A DNA stretch of 43,755 bases from Micromonospora acroterricola (lineage in GTDB: Bacteria > Actinomycetota > Actinomycetes > Mycobacteriales > Micromonosporaceae): contig NZ_QGKR01000277.1 of NCBI RefSeq assembly GCF_003172955.1, positions 1-43,755 on the forward strand. The letters are read 5' to 3'. Positions 17,586-25,629 of this stretch are shown here, in pieces. The notes under the pieces are model-generated. The model searched no databases, was not told the DNA's origin, and was given only the letters and a program-made list of their open reading frames with translations. Position 1 is the stretch's first letter; the number at the start of each line of letters is the position of its first letter. Made by a program: the position numbers and the translations under genes.

Positions 17586-17616
17586 CGACCGGCGCAAGCC
17601 GGAGCAACACAAGCTA

Positions 17617-17690
17617 GGTCCTGTGGAGCAGTTGGAGTGCTCGCCGCCCTGTCAAGGCGGAGGTCGCGGGTTCAAGTCCCGTCAGGACCG
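17617..17690 (+). tRNA. tRNA-Asp (anticodon GTC)
   Basis: Acceptor GGTCCTG/CAGGACC, anticodon stem CCGCC/GGCGG with loop CTGTCAA, T loop TTCAAGT. It lies 31 bases after tRNA-Glu in one transcript. CCA is not encoded. Confidence 0.97.
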
Positions 17691-17789
17691 CAGCGCCGAC
17701 GCCGCGCCCAGCGCGGCGTTCTGCGTATCGGAGCGTGTGACCCTGCCAGCGGTTCACCCTGCTGACGGGTAGCATGAGCCGAGCAGTAC

Positions 17790-17863
17790 GGCCAGGTAGC
17801 TCAGTTGGTACGAGCGTCCGACTGAAAATCGGAAGGTCGGCGGTTCGACCCCGCCCCTGGCCA
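17790..17863 (+). tRNA. tRNA-Phe (anticodon GAA)
   Basis: Acceptor GGCCAGG/CCTGGCC, anticodon stem TCCGA/TCGGA with loop CTGAAAA, T arm GGCGG-TTCGACC-CCGCC. It is the last tRNA before the terminator at 17888. Confidence 0.97.
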
Positions 17864-17887
17864 CATAGCCTTTCGCCGGGCTACAGA

Positions 17888-17926
17888 GGTCCCCACCAGC
17901 GGAAACGCAGGTGGGGATCTTGCTTT
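17888..17926 (+). terminator. Terminator of the tRNA operon
   Basis: GGTCCCCACC (17888-17897) pairs with GGTGGGGATC (17910-17919; one G-U) across a 12-base loop, followed by TTGCTTTT. Confidence 0.8.
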
Positions 17927-18013
17927 TCGCACCCCCGGCACCACCGATCACGCGCTGCCCGGCAGGCACCGTCTCTGGCCGCTGATGACCGGCTCTTGTC
18001 GCACGCAGGACGC

Positions 18014-18370
18014 TCAGCGCGCCCGGCACATCATCATGCGCAGCCAGCGACCGAGCAGCGAAAACGCTCCGGCCGCCGTCAGCAGCAACAGCAGTGAGAC
18101 CGCGAACAGGGCGCGTCCGAGCGGAAGGGGCATGGAGACGAAGAACGGCGCCTGCTGGATCAACAGGCCCGCGCCGATCATGGCCTGGGCGATGCCCACC
18201 CGCACGGGCTGGGACCGCTCTCCCGGCTTCAGACGCGCAAGCCGAACCCAGGCTTCGGGAAACCGTCGTGACACGGCCACACGCACCCCGAGTACCACCG
18301 AGCCCAGGCTGACGACCACGACTCCCACCCGCAATGCCATCGTGACCGGGTCCTCGGCATCCAGGCTCAT
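18014..18370 (-). CDS. Small predicted membrane protein, unknown function
   Basis: 118 residues. Three hydrophobic stretches are likely membrane helices: MALRVGVVVVSLGSVVLGV, VGIAQAMIGAGLLIQQAPF and ALFAVSLLLLLTAAGAFSLL. Between the first two is a basic loop (RRFPEAWVRLARLKPGERSQ). CATGAT six bases before the ATG may be a leaderless -10 box. It faces the tRNA operon terminator. I do not recognise a family. Confidence 0.65.
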   Translation of the reverse strand: MSLDAEDPVTMALRVGVVVVSLGSVVLGVRVAVSRRFPEAWVRLARLKPGERSQPVRVGIAQAMIGAGLLIQQAPFFVSMPLPLGRALFAVSLLLLLTAAGAFSLLGRWLRMMMCRAR

Positions 18371-18506
18371 GCGCCCATCATGGGAGGGGCGTCAAGCGCG
18401 CAATGGCACGGCAATCTCCGACGGCTTCCTGACCTGCCGAATTGCACGACGCGGCTGCACGACCGCCCCGGCACACCACGATGGCGGAACCAGTTGCCAG
18501 GCGACC

Positions 18507-18701
18507 TCACGAACTGGAGGCGCCGCCCCCGCCGTAGCCCACCCGCCGCCAACGGAAGCTGTCCGGGCGCACCTGCCACAAGCGCCCGCAGCGGGGACAC
18601 TCCTCCCACCGCGAGAAGCGCCGACCGCTGTGGTCCACCACCGGGTCCGGCGGGGGAAGATGCCGACGACACCAACAGAACAGATATGTGGGACTGCCCA
18701 T
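18507..18701 (-). CDS. Small Cys-rich (zinc-ribbon-like) protein, unknown function
   Basis: 64 residues if ATG at 18701 is used (AGGA eight bases upstream); the open frame extends 34 residues further with no better start. Two Cys pairs, CWC (9-11 region) and CPRC in EECPRCGRLWQVRP, look like a zinc ribbon that has one CxC and one CxxC knuckle. Aromatic and Arg-rich C-terminal half. Unrecognised; coding status is moderately supported by the motif and codon bias only. Confidence 0.45.
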   Translation of the reverse strand: MGSPTYLFCWCRRHLPPPDPVVDHSGRRFSRWEECPRCGRLWQVRPDSFRWRRVGYGGGGASSS

Positions 18702-18815
18702 GAGTCCTGAGTATCCGCGCCCGGCTGGCGCCCCGACCTTTTCGACTCCGCCATGGCGATGCTCCGCCTGAACTCTTCCGGGCAGCCGCGCACCCGGAAT
18801 CAACCGCGCCTCGGA

Positions 18816-19202
18816 TCAGAGCCGCTGGACGATCTGGATCGGATTGCCGTCGGGCTCGGCGGTCCACGCGATCAGCAGGCGACCGAGCCACTCGTGGGGC
18901 GACGCCAGGGCGGGAGCGCCCGTTGCGGTGATCTCCGCGTACGCCGCGGCCGTGTCGTCGGTCCACAGGATCACGGCGGCCCGCTGACCCTCGGGCACCG
19001 GGTCGAGGCCGTGATCATCACGAGTGGAGGCGACGGAGGCGATACCGATCTTGTAGCCGTCGAGCACCAGGTCGACGTGAATCGGCTCGCCCTCGGTGGG
19101 CACCCGGAACGTCTCGGTGAAGCCAAGACGCGAGTAGAACGCGACGGCGCGCGGGACGTCCGCACTGAAGAGAATGATCTGCGGGGTACGGAACACCGAC
19201 AC
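18816..19202 (-). CDS. VOC-superfamily (glyoxalase/bleomycin-resistance-like) protein
   Basis: 128 residues. The N-terminal half starts PQIILFSADVPRAVAFYSRLGF, the classic first beta-alpha-beta unit of the vicinal-oxygen-chelate fold. The second half (ILWTDDTAAAYAEITATG to EPDGNPIQIVQRL) is the matching unit, ending in the typical DPDGN. Substrate is unknown; such proteins may be metal-dependent lyases or drug-binding proteins. The GTG start at 19202 is supported by TAGCGT six bases upstream (leaderless). Confidence 0.9.
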   Translation of the reverse strand: MSVFRTPQIILFSADVPRAVAFYSRLGFTETFRVPTEGEPIHVDLVLDGYKIGIASVASTRDDHGLDPVPEGQRAAVILWTDDTAAAYAEITATGAPALASPHEWLGRLLIAWTAEPDGNPIQIVQRL

Positions 19203-19208
19203 GGCGCG

Positions 19209-19214
19209 ACGCTA
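19209..19214 (-). promoter_or_regulatory. -10 box, leaderless start of VOC gene
   Basis: TAGCGT on the minus strand, six bases before the GTG at 19202. Confidence 0.5.
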
Positions 19215-19278
19215 TCAGCGCTCACACATCGGTGCAGCCGAGGCGAGCCTCCACGCCGGGTGCCACGACCGACCGCGG

Positions 19279-20382
19279 TCACTGATCCCGGCGCCCCTGC
19301 TGGCGGTGCTGGGCCATACCGCCCTGGATCGCCTCCCACACGCTGCGCCCGGCCTGCCGCAGCGTCTCCCCCGCCTGCTCGGCGAGCTGCGCCGCACTCT
19401 GGGCGGCGGCGTGCGCCCCACCCCCGCCCTGACCGCCGTCACCATTCCCGGACGGCCTCCGGCCCGACGACGCATCAGGTTCGTTGCGAGGTCTTCCCTG
19501 CTGCTTCTGCCCCTCCGGCGGCTGACCCTCGGGCCGCTGCCCCTGAGGCTGCTGTTCCTGAGGCTGCTGCCCCTCAGGCCGCTGACCCTCAGCCCGCTGA
19601 CCCTCAGCCCGCTGCCCCTCAGGCTGCTGCCCCTCAGGCCGCTGACCCTCAGGCCGCTGCCCCTCAGGCCGCTGACCCTCAGCCCGCTGACCCTCAGGCC
19701 GCTGACCCTCAGGCCGCTGCCCCTCAGGCCGCTGACCCTGAGGCTGCTGCCCCTCAGGCCGCTGCCCTTGAGGCTGCTGCCCCTCAGGCGGCTGGCCCTG
19801 AGGCTGCTGGCCCTGAGGCTGCTGGCCCTTCGGGCGTCCCGTTGGGCCGGTGGGTTCCGCACGGCCCTGCTCGCCCGTACCGGGACGGCCCGGTCGCGGC
19901 CGGTCGGCGGCCGCGTCGGCCTGCCGACCCCGATCATCGGGTACGCCGGAGCGCTGCGCCGACGTGGTGACCTCGGCGGCGCCCGCGGCCAGCTGCTGCC
20001 TGCTGCGATTGACGTCGTCGATCGTGGCGTCGGCCGTCCGGGAGAGGGAGTCGATGATCTGCGGGTTGTTGTCGATCGTCTCCAACGCCCGGCCCAGGAT
20101 CGCCACCACCTGCTCCAGCCGTACCCGTAGCTGCGCCTCGGCCTGCACCCCGTTGATGTCCAGCTCCACGCCGTGCAGGTGCACACGGACGCCGGCGTCG
20201 AGCTGGAGAAGGTTGGCCAGCCGGGCCCGCAGCGAAAGGTCCGCGTCCAACCCGTCCACCACGACCCGGATCGAGTCGACCGAGACTCTGGGAATGTCGA
20301 GCAGGACGTCCGGATCTTCACCGCCGTTGGCCCGGCCCGGCCGGTCGACCGCACGGTCCCGCTGCTGCGCGCTCTCGCTCAT
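19279..20382 (-). CDS. Pentapeptide-repeat (GQRPE) protein with conserved N-terminal domain, unknown function
   Basis: 367 residues from ATG at 20382 (GGGAG just upstream). Residues 25-120 hold a patterned domain, with VLLDIPRVSVDSIRVVVDGL, a second amphipathic stretch LSLRARLANLLQLDAGVRV and LHGVELDINGVQA; I recall this in other actinobacterial proteins of unknown role. Residues 186-295 are 22 tandem pentapeptides (GQRPE, GQQPQ, GQRAE variants). The C-terminus is a short helix (AAAQSAAQLAEQAGETLRQA). There are no signal peptide and no membrane segment. The charged, Pro-rich repeat should be disordered and extended, like a spacer or binding tail. Confidence 0.85.
   Translation of the reverse strand: MSESAQQRDRAVDRPGRANGGEDPDVLLDIPRVSVDSIRVVVDGLDADLSLRARLANLLQLDAGVRVHLHGVELDINGVQAEAQLRVRLEQVVAILGRALETIDNNPQIIDSLSRTADATIDDVNRSRQQLAAGAAEVTTSAQRSGVPDDRGRQADAAADRPRPGRPGTGEQGRAEPTGPTGRPKGQQPQGQQPQGQPPEGQQPQGQRPEGQQPQGQRPEGQRPEGQRPEGQRAEGQRPEGQRPEGQRPEGQQPEGQRAEGQRAEGQRPEGQQPQEQQPQGQRPEGQPPEGQKQQGRPRNEPDASSGRRPSGNGDGGQGGGGAHAAAQSAAQLAEQAGETLRQAGRSVWEAIQGGMAQHRQQGRRDQ
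19498..19827. repeat. 22 tandem 15-bp repeats (GQRPE-coding)
   Basis: Exactly 330 bases of a 15-bp unit encoding Gly-Gln-(Gln/Arg/Pro)-(Pro/Ala)-(Glu/Gln). Many units are identical at DNA level, so copy number is prone to slippage and to short-read collapse. Confidence 0.95.
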
Positions 20383-20533
20383 GCTCTCCCGCTCCGTCGC
20401 AGACCGGCCCGGTCGTCCGGGCCGTCGGGCGCGGTTACCCGCTTTCCCGCGGGGCATCCCGTCCGTGACGGACCGGCGACCCAGTGTCCGGAACCGGGCA
20501 CCGCGCGAAGCTGCACAGCGGGGCATCAGCCGG

Positions 20534-20539
20534 TATGGT
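20534..20539 (+). promoter_or_regulatory. -10 box of SRPBCC gene
   Basis: TATGGT lies eight bases before ATG 20548. A second in-frame ATG at 20560 has GGACAGGGG before it, so either leaderless or leadered initiation is possible. Confidence 0.4.
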
Positions 20540-20547
20540 CCGGGCCT

Positions 20548-21075
20548 ATGGGACAGGGGATGGATGGTCCGGCCGACATCCGGCAGGACATGGAACGGTT
20601 CTCCTTGCGATCCACCCTCCTCGTCCCAGGCTCCGCCGAGCACGCGTTCGCGGTCTTCACCGGCGAGCTGACCGAGTGGTGGGTCACCGAGTACACCTGG
20701 TCCGGTCCGGAGGCTCTCGCCGAGCTGGGCATGGAGCCGCGAGCCGGCGGCATGCTCTACGAGATCGGCCCGTACGGCTTCCGCGCCGACTGGGGCCGCG
20801 TGCTCACCTGGGACCCGCCCCGCCGACTGGTCTTCGTCTGGCAGATCGGTCCCGACCGGGTGCCGGTGCCGGACCCGGCCCGGGCCAGCGAGGTCGAGGT
20901 CCTCTTCCTTCCCGACGGGCCCGAGCGCACCCGGGTCGAGCTGGAGCACCGGCACTTCGACCGGCACGGCGAGGCGGCGGAGGGCTACCGCAAGGCGCTC
21001 ACCGCGGGCTGGCACGAGCTTCTCACCCGCTACCTCGCCACGGTGTCGCGCCGGCACCCCACCACACCGGCCTGA
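20548..21075 (+). CDS. SRPBCC (AHSA1/START-like) domain protein
   Basis: 175 residues. ERFSLRSTLLVPGSAEHAFAV, then WWVTEYTWSG, a central GGMLYEIGPYGFRADWGRVLTWDPPRRLVFVW and C-terminal GWHELLTRYL give the helix-grip fold of Aha1-like proteins (polyketide cyclase/dehydrase superfamily). These bind hydrophobic ligands or act as small hydrolases or regulators; no function can be assigned. It is divergent from the pentapeptide-repeat gene and convergent with the DUF2786 gene. Confidence 0.9.
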   Translation: MGQGMDGPADIRQDMERFSLRSTLLVPGSAEHAFAVFTGELTEWWVTEYTWSGPEALAELGMEPRAGGMLYEIGPYGFRADWGRVLTWDPPRRLVFVWQIGPDRVPVPDPARASEVEVLFLPDGPERTRVELEHRHFDRHGEAAEGYRKALTAGWHELLTRYLATVSRRHPTTPA

Positions 21076-21116
21076 CCCTCACCCGCCCGCTGCCGGTTGA
21101 CGCGGTGGCGAAGCCG

Positions 21117-21821
21117 TCAGCGGCCGAGCTGTCGTTCGGCCGTCGGGGCGCCGAGGTTCGGGCCGCCCAGGTTGGCGCGGCGCCCTGCCTCCGCCCCGGG
21201 GCCGAAGCCGGTGCCGGCCAGCCGGCGCGGCGGTGCGGTGCGCAGCCGCGGGTACTGCTCGGCGAGTCGTCGCTGCACCCGGTCGGAGCGGTCGGCCAGC
21301 ACCAGCGCCACCGAGGGCGTGCCCGGCTCGCTGGCCGCCGCCGTCTCGGCCGCCCAGAGCCGTCCGCCGATCACCTGCGCGAAGCCGGCGAGCCAGGATC
21401 GGCGGAAGGCCGCGGGGTGCTCGCCGGCCGGCACCGCCGTGCCGGCCAGGCCGTGCGCCGCCTGCACGAGCAGCGAGGTGAAGAGCAGGTCGACCCGTTC
21501 CAGGTCGCTGGCGAAGCCGAACAGGTGAAGTGCGAACCCGCTGCCCTGCCGGCGGCGTACGCAGCGGCAGCGCAGCGGTTCGGCGACGGCGGCGAGCAGG
21601 CCGACCTTGTCCCGGGCGTACGGGGCCACGATGTCCACCACCCGGTCGCCGACGGGGTCGGTGGCCGGGTCCCGCGCGGCGAGCAGCGCCCGGTCCACGC
21701 CGTAGCGGGCGATCAGCTCGGTCGCCTTGGCGGTGAACGCGGCCGACTCAGCGGGCGTGCAGGCCGGGTCCTCGGCCTGGGCCAGCAGCTTGCGCACCTT
21801 GCTGAGCATGGCCTCGGACAT
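21117..21821 (-). CDS. DUF2786 domain protein, unknown function
   Basis: 234 residues from ATG at 21821 (MSEAMLSKVRKLLAQAED). Residues 1-45 are the DUF2786 signature KVRKLLAQAED...FTAKATELIARYGVD. The middle holds VDIVAPYARDKVGLLAAVA and a Cys/Arg knot RCRCVRRRQG, then two long helices. The Gly/Pro-rich last 35 residues (GTGFGPGAEAGRRANLGGPN) are low complexity. Family members often sit in mobile or phage contexts, but no mobile element is visible here. Function unknown. Confidence 0.85.
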   Translation of the reverse strand: MSEAMLSKVRKLLAQAEDPACTPAESAAFTAKATELIARYGVDRALLAARDPATDPVGDRVVDIVAPYARDKVGLLAAVAEPLRCRCVRRRQGSGFALHLFGFASDLERVDLLFTSLLVQAAHGLAGTAVPAGEHPAAFRRSWLAGFAQVIGGRLWAAETAAASEPGTPSVALVLADRSDRVQRRLAEQYPRLRTAPPRRLAGTGFGPGAEAGRRANLGGPNLGAPTAERQLGR

Positions 21822-21902
21822 GCCCCCAGAGCTATCACATCCAGCGGCCGGAGCGCGCGTGGCCACTGCCCGTCGATCGGTGTCGCCGTCGCGCTCGGCT
21901 CC

Positions 21903-22292
21903 TCAGCCGGCCCGGCTGCGCAGGGTGGCGATCGTCGAGCCGGCGAGCGTGAGCAGGCAGTCGGGGAGCAGCCCGTCGGCGTCGGCCGCGCCGAACAGCG
22001 CCTCTCCGGTCGGCACGTCCCGGTTGGCGTACGCGCTGACGAAGCGGGCCACCCAACGGGTGTCGTACCCCGCCTCGTCGATCCCCGGGAAGTCCAGCGC
22101 ACACCCGCTGCCCGACGGCGCGTCGCCGACCATCGTCGCGGCGAGGCACCAGGCGACCCCGTACGCACCGCTCAGGCCGGCGCGGTCGACGACCGCGTCG
22201 AACGCCCCGACCACCGCGTCCCCGTCCCCGGCGAGCGCGGAGCGGAGCACGGCGGCCGCGTCGTCGAACGTCTGCTGTGGTAGGTCCGTCAC
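21903..22292 (-). CDS. Hypothetical protein, unknown function
   Basis: 129 residues from GTG at 22292 (VTDLPQQTFDDAAAVLRSAL). That start is chosen because TACTGT ends seven bases upstream, a leaderless arrangement; a TTG at 22319 would place the promoter inside the gene. The protein is helical with a central YGVAWCLAATMVGD and RWVARFVSAYANRD. Its neighbour 80 bases downstream is the DUF2786 gene on the same strand. I do not recognise a family. Confidence 0.75.
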   Translation of the reverse strand: MTDLPQQTFDDAAAVLRSALAGDGDAVVGAFDAVVDRAGLSGAYGVAWCLAATMVGDAPSGSGCALDFPGIDEAGYDTRWVARFVSAYANRDVPTGEALFGAADADGLLPDCLLTLAGSTIATLRSRAG

Positions 22293-22299
22293 CCAGCGC

Positions 22300-22305
22300 A
22301 CAGTA
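22300..22305 (-). promoter_or_regulatory. -10 box, leaderless start
   Basis: TACTGT on the minus strand followed by seven bases and GTG (22292-22290). Confidence 0.5.
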
Positions 22306-22447
22306 GGACGGCTGGTCAAGCCCCCCGACGACCGTCACTCTCCGTGTTCAACGCGGGCGACCTGCGCATTACGTCCCCTCCACGGTCCCGCCGCCAGCGC
22401 CGGCACGCTAATGTGCGCAGCGGACCTTCGCCGGAGGAAGGACGACC

Positions 22448-23791
22448 ATGCTCGTATCACGCCGTTCGCGGGTGGCCTCACTGGCCGCCTGCGCGACGAT
22501 CCTGCTCGCCACAAGCGCCTGCGGGAATGACAAAGCCGAGGAGGGAAGCGCCCAACAGGTGCGCCTCTATGGCACGGACGGCAACATGCTCAACTCCTAC
22601 CCTGCGGAGTTGAAGGAACGTGCCAACCTCGTCGACGGGATGAAGGGGACCACGCCACTCACCCCGTTGCCGGAAGACTTCAAGAGCCGGCTACGGTCCG
22701 TCGACCCGGCGCTGACGGACTACCTCTACTCCGCCGAGACGTACGACGCCGTGGTGATCGGGGCGCTCGCCGCCCAACTCGCGGGGAGCAACGACCCGGC
22801 GGCGATCGCGAAGCAGATCGTCGGCGTGACCAACGGCGGCCAGCGCTGCGAGAACGTGGCGAGCTGCCTGACGCTGGCCCGCGCCGGGCAGGACATCGAG
22901 TACCGCAGCGTGTCGCTGACCCGGGCCGGTTTCACCGACAAGGGCGAGCCGGCCACCGCGAGCTACGCGACGCTGACCTTCGACGGCCAGCAGATCAACG
23001 ACGGCAAGACCGAGTTCGTCGGGGCGGGCACCGAGTCGGCGGCGAGCACGAAGGCGCCGCCGAAGCCGAGGAAGCAGCCCGCGGGCGACGACCCCGACCA
23101 GAAGCCGCTGGTCATGGGCGGCCTGCTGCCGAAGACTGGTGACCTGGCGATCGCCTACCCGCCGATGGCGGCCGGCGCGACGCTGGCGATCAGGGAGATC
23201 AACGCCGCTGGCGGCGCGCTGGGCAAGCCGGTGACGTGGATGGACGGCGACGACGGCACCAGCCCGGCGGTCGCCAAGGCGACCGTGGCCAAACACGTGG
23301 CGGACGACGTCAGCGTGATCATCGGCGCTGGCGGCTCGGGCATCTCGCGCGAGGTGCTGCCGGACGTGGTGAAGGCCGGAAAGATCCTCTTCTCGCCGTC
23401 CAACACCGACAGCGGCCTGACCGACGTCGAGGACAAGGGTCTCTACTTCCGGACCGCCCCGCCGGACAGCCTCCAGGGCCGGGCGCTGGCCGACGTGATG
23501 CTCCGCGACGGGTCCCAGAAGATCGCCATCGTCGCCCGTAAGGACTCCTACGGCGAGGGCCTCCAGGCCACCGTCCGGGAAGAGCTGGAGAAGGCCGGCA
23601 TCGCCGGCGACCGGCTCAAGCTCCTCACCTACGAACCGCCGGCCGACGCCAAGGCTCCCCCGGTGGACTTCACCGGTGGCGCGAAGGAGATCAAGGACTT
23701 CGGCGCGGACGCCGTACTGATCATCGGCTTCGGCGAGTCCGCTCAGGTGATCCGGGCGCTCGCCGACAGCGGGGTGCAGATCCGGCACTGA
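22448..23791 (+). CDS. LivK-type solute-binding lipoprotein with circularly permuted domain order
   Basis: 447 residues, AGGAAGG before ATG. Lipobox TSAC (Cys25) ends the signal peptide. Residues 38-195 match what is normally the C-terminal half of actinobacterial Leu/Ile/Val-type binding proteins: LYGTDGNMLNSY, VDPALTDYLYSAETYDAVV, the Cys134/Cys140 pair and a closing FTDKGEPATASYATLTFDG. A Pro/Lys/Ala linker (196-218) follows. Residues 219-447 are the usual N-terminal half: MGGLLPKTGDLAIAYPPMAA, AIREINAAGG, VIIGAGGSGIS, ILFSPSNTDSGLTD, YFRTAPPDSLQGRALADV and finally LIIGFGESAQVIRALADSGV. So the order is B-A with intact ends. No permease or ATPase gene is adjacent; the ligand is unknown and could be an amino acid or another small molecule. 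Confidence 0.9.
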   Translation: MLVSRRSRVASLAACATILLATSACGNDKAEEGSAQQVRLYGTDGNMLNSYPAELKERANLVDGMKGTTPLTPLPEDFKSRLRSVDPALTDYLYSAETYDAVVIGALAAQLAGSNDPAAIAKQIVGVTNGGQRCENVASCLTLARAGQDIEYRSVSLTRAGFTDKGEPATASYATLTFDGQQINDGKTEFVGAGTESAASTKAPPKPRKQPAGDDPDQKPLVMGGLLPKTGDLAIAYPPMAAGATLAIREINAAGGALGKPVTWMDGDDGTSPAVAKATVAKHVADDVSVIIGAGGSGISREVLPDVVKAGKILFSPSNTDSGLTDVEDKGLYFRTAPPDSLQGRALADVMLRDGSQKIAIVARKDSYGEGLQATVREELEKAGIAGDRLKLLTYEPPADAKAPPVDFTGGAKEIKDFGADAVLIIGFGESAQVIRALADSGVQIRH

Positions 23792-23810
23792 GCACCCACC
23801 CGTGGACCAC

Positions 23811-23850
23811 ACGGCCGCACCGGCATCCCGCCGGTGCGGCCGTTTCCGTC
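23811..23850 (+). terminator. Terminator of the binding-protein gene
   Basis: Perfect 14-bp stem (23811-23824 with 23830-23843), 5-base loop, then TTCCGTC; the 3' arm ends GCGGCCGT. Confidence 0.8.
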
Positions 23851-23857
23851 CCGAGGG

Positions 23858-24601
23858 TCAGCGGGGCCGGCGGCGCTCCAGGAACTCGGTCATCCGGCGG
23901 TGCTTCTCCTCGTCCTCGAAGAGCACCGCCTGGCTGACCAGGTCGAGCTGCGGGTGCGCGGCGGCCGGTGCGTCCACCGCCAGTTTGGTCAGCCGCAGCG
24001 CCAGCGTCGAGCCCTGGGCCATCTCGTCCAGCAGCCCGTGCGCCACCGCGAGCAGCTCACCAGGCTCGTCCACCACCCGGTTCACCAGACCGATCCGCAG
24101 CGCCTCCGCGGCGTCCACCCGCCGGCCGGTGAAGAGCAGCTCCTTGGCCCGGGCCTCACCGATCAGCGCCGGCAGCCGGTGGGTCGCGCCGGCGCCGGCC
24201 AGGATGCCCAACCGGACCTCCGGCTGGCCGAAGACCGCCCGCGCCGTGCACACCCGCAGATCGCAGGCGTACGCCAGTTCCGCGCCACCGCCCAACGCCG
24301 GACCGTCGACGGCGGCCACGCTCGGCATCGGCAGCGCCCTGACCCGGGCGAAGGCGGCCGAGTTGATCGCGGCCAGCGCGTCGGTACGGCCACGCTCCCG
24401 CAGCTGACCGATGTCGGCGCCACCGGCGAAGATGCCCTCCGCGCCGCCGGTGAGCAGCAACAGCCGGGGACGCGCCTCCAACTCGGCGCAGACCTGGTGC
24501 AGCTCCGCGATCAGGTCGGCGTCGATGGCGTTGCGTTTCTCGGGCCGGTCCAGCGTCACCACCAGCCGGTCCGGCCGCTCCTCGATCCGAAGCCCACTCA
24601 C
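23858..24601 (-). CDS. Enoyl-CoA hydratase/isomerase family protein
   Basis: 247 residues from GTG at 24601, which overlaps the dehydrogenase stop by four bases (GTGA). Crotonase-fold motifs: DRPEKRNAID, the first oxyanion-hole segment FAGGADIGQL, the second VDGPALGGGAELAYACDLR, and FGQPEVRLGI. Both catalytic glutamates of true hydratases (in GGGAEL and QPEV) are kept. With the upstream 3-hydroxyacyl-CoA dehydrogenase it performs two consecutive beta-oxidation-type steps; the acyl substrate (fatty, branched or aromatic) is not known. Confidence 0.93.
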   Translation of the reverse strand: MSGLRIEERPDRLVVTLDRPEKRNAIDADLIAELHQVCAELEARPRLLLLTGGAEGIFAGGADIGQLRERGRTDALAAINSAAFARVRALPMPSVAAVDGPALGGGAELAYACDLRVCTARAVFGQPEVRLGILAGAGATHRLPALIGEARAKELLFTGRRVDAAEALRIGLVNRVVDEPGELLAVAHGLLDEMAQGSTLALRLTKLAVDAPAAAHPQLDLVSQAVLFEDEEKHRRMTEFLERRRPR

Positions 24602-25455
24602 TGCTTGGCACCGCCTTCCCACCGGTAGAAACCGTGCCCGGACTTCTTGCCCAGCCGTCCGGCGGCCACCATCTCCACGAGCAGCGGCGGCGGCGCGAAG
24701 CGGTCCCCGTACGCGGCCTGGAGGGTACGGGCGATGTCCAGCCGCACGTCCAGGCCCACGAGGTCGGTCAGCTCCAGCGGCCCGATCGGGTGCCGGTAGC
24801 CCAGCACCATCGCCTTGTCGATGTCGGCCGGGCTGGCCACCCCGTCGGCGACCATCCGGATCGCCTCCAGGCCCAGGGTGACCCCGAGCCGGGAGGTGGC
24901 GAAGCCGGGCATGTCGCGTACCACGACCGGGTCCTTGCCCAGCCGGGCAGCGAGCGCCACGGCCGCCGCGGTGGTCTCCTCGGTGGTGGCCGGGCCGACG
25001 ACGATCTCCAGCAGCGCCATCGCCCAGACCGGGTTGAAGAAGTGCAGACCGAGGAAGCTCTCGGGCCGGTCCAGCCCGGCGGCCAGCTCACCGATGGCGA
25101 TGCTGGACGTGTTGCTGGCCAGTAGCGCCGGGCGCAGCGCGGCGGCGTCGCGCAGCACCGCCCGCTTCAGGTCGAGCCGCTCCGGCACCGCCTCCACGAT
25201 CACCTCGGGCGCGGGGGCGACCTCGGCGAGCGCGGGGCGCAGTGTCACCCGCTGGCGGTTCGCCGCGGCCTCGTCGGCGCTCAGCTTCCCGCGCTGCACC
25301 GCGCGCTCCCACAGCTCCGCGAGCCGGTTCAGCGCGGTCGCGCCCCGGCCGGGGTCCACCTCGACCAGCTCGACGGCGTATCCGGCACCGGCCGCCACGT
25401 ACGCGATGCCGAGCCCCATCGTGCCGGCACCGACGACCACGAAACGATCGCTCAT
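24598..25455 (-). CDS. 3-hydroxyacyl-CoA dehydrogenase
   Basis: 285 residues. ATG at 25455 follows GGGAGG by six bases; a GTG one codon earlier is also possible. The NAD fold begins VVVGAGTMGLGIAYVAAGAGY (residues 5-25). SNTSSIAI and HFFNPVWAM carry the catalytic Ser/His/Asn, and GRLGKKSGHGFYRWEGG closes the C-terminal domain. It is first in a two-gene operon with the enoyl-CoA hydratase, and resembles 3-hydroxybutyryl-CoA dehydrogenases in length. It may act in fatty-acid or aromatic-acid degradation. Confidence 0.94.
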   Translation of the reverse strand: MSDRFVVVGAGTMGLGIAYVAAGAGYAVELVEVDPGRGATALNRLAELWERAVQRGKLSADEAAANRQRVTLRPALAEVAPAPEVIVEAVPERLDLKRAVLRDAAALRPALLASNTSSIAIGELAAGLDRPESFLGLHFFNPVWAMALLEIVVGPATTEETTAAAVALAARLGKDPVVVRDMPGFATSRLGVTLGLEAIRMVADGVASPADIDKAMVLGYRHPIGPLELTDLVGLDVRLDIARTLQAAYGDRFAPPPLLVEMVAAGRLGKKSGHGFYRWEGGAKQ

Positions 25456-25629
25456 CACGCCTCCCTGTCCCGCCCGGCGGCGCGCGGGGTCCCCGCCACG
25501 CCGGCCCGGGTGATCCGCCCGCTCCGCTCGCTCATGGTGCGACCCTATTCAGCACGGAGAGCCGGCCCATGCGTGGGGGAGCGCCGGATCGGGTACAAAC
25601 GGCCGCAACCGAGGGAAGGACCAGTCGAC

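Noticed and set aside
19498..19827. Tandem 15-bp repeats as a possible CRISPR or minisatellite
   Set aside because: No spacers, period is a multiple of three and the array is in frame in a coding region.
18753..20130. Plus-strand frames of 318-405 codons over the VOC and pentapeptide-repeat genes
   Set aside because: Shadow frames; the repeat reads as Leu/Pro-rich nonsense on this strand and no start site is supported.
22293..22319. TTG start extending the 21903-22292 gene
   Set aside because: The extension lies over a good -10 box and has no ribosome site.
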